DNA of 64,000 bases, taken from Corynebacterium jeddahense. Lineage in GTDB: Bacteria; Actinomycetota; Actinomycetes; Mycobacteriales; Mycobacteriaceae. Under the pieces are notes generated by a model. The model did no database searches. It had not been told where the DNA came from and saw nothing but the letters and a program-made list of their open reading frames with translations. Every line of letters begins with the position of its first letter. The first letter of the stretch is position 1. Of the stretch, positions 63,983 to 64,000 are shown one piece after another. Position numbers and translations under genes: made by a program. The stretch lies in assembly GCF_028609865.1 (NCBI RefSeq), contig NZ_CP063194.1, positions 1,736,001 through 1,800,000 on the forward strand, in the 5' to 3' direction.

Positions 63983-64000
63983 CTACTGCTCCGGGGTGAC
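63983..64000 (-). CDS. C-terminal end of an upstream gene (partial)
   Basis: Only the last five codons (VTPEQ) and a TAG stop are visible, immediately before the RNase HI ATG. In C. glutamicum and mycobacteria a zinc-ribbon (CsfB/DUF164-like) protein gene precedes the RNase HI/phosphatase gene, which would fit, but nothing in these bases proves it. Confidence 0.4.
   Translation of the reverse strand, partial: VTPEQ

Overview
The window is chromosomal DNA of a high-GC Corynebacterium. Gene content and order follow the C. glutamicum segment running from idsA/mptA through pknL, aroG, glk, pimB', the two NlpC/P60 genes, ctaE-qcrCAB, ctaF-ctaC, ltsA, ilvE, pepB, aceF, lipB-lipA, glnA, glnE-glnA2 to the RNase H/phosphatase gene. 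This comparison is from memory of that genome; nothing was searched. The species cannot be named from the sequence alone.

Layout. 1-9 kb: envelope glycolipid synthesis (idsA end, mptA, an acyltransferase, pimB'), the PknL kinase with the gene of its presumed substrate (Rv2175c type), aroG and glk. 9-18 kb: two secreted NlpC/P60 hydrolases, the second behind a c-di-AMP (ydaO-type) riboswitch, then the respiratory genes ctaE-qcrC-qcrA-qcrB and ctaC-ctaF for the bcc-aa3 supercomplex. 18-26 kb: ltsA, a DUF1345 protein, erpA, a DUF3043 protein, cobT, ilvE and a frameshifted pepB. 26-37 kb: a lipoate cluster: a triple-lipoyl E2, dihydroxyacetone kinase, gcvPTH, lipB and lipA. 37-42 kb: DUF4191, a ThrE-type exporter, an RDD protein, glnA and a TDT-family transporter. 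42-49 kb: an accessory stretch with a decayed VIT1-type gene, an HNH protein, a GH25 muramidase, a NUDIX protein, an S1 protease, thrC and a truncated MFS gene. 49-64 kb: glnE-glnA2, a CYTH/CHAD protein, a divergent GHMP kinase, an RNB ribonuclease, rnpB, an RNase HI/phosphatase fusion, and two near-identical copies of an IS3-type element.

How the genes work together. Nitrogen control is represented by glnA with its adenylylation tyrosine, by the adenylyltransferase GlnE and by GlnA2. Lipoate supply (lipB, lipA) sits beside its acceptor proteins (E2, GcvH). The aerobic respiratory chain is nearly complete here apart from ctaD.

The most unusual features are repeats and expression signals. An intergenic palindrome with two CCrGCT half-sites per arm occurs four times; two copies were split by the two IS elements, each with a 3-bp target duplication in the loop. 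A 188-bp tandem duplication covers the end of a PknL that stops just after its membrane helix. A 28-bp tandem duplication frameshifts pepB. pimB' appears to start at an ATT codon inside the upstream stop. At least a dozen genes show a TANNNT box 6-8 nt before the start codon, the expected signature of leaderless mRNAs, and two divergent gene pairs share symmetric overlapping -10 boxes.
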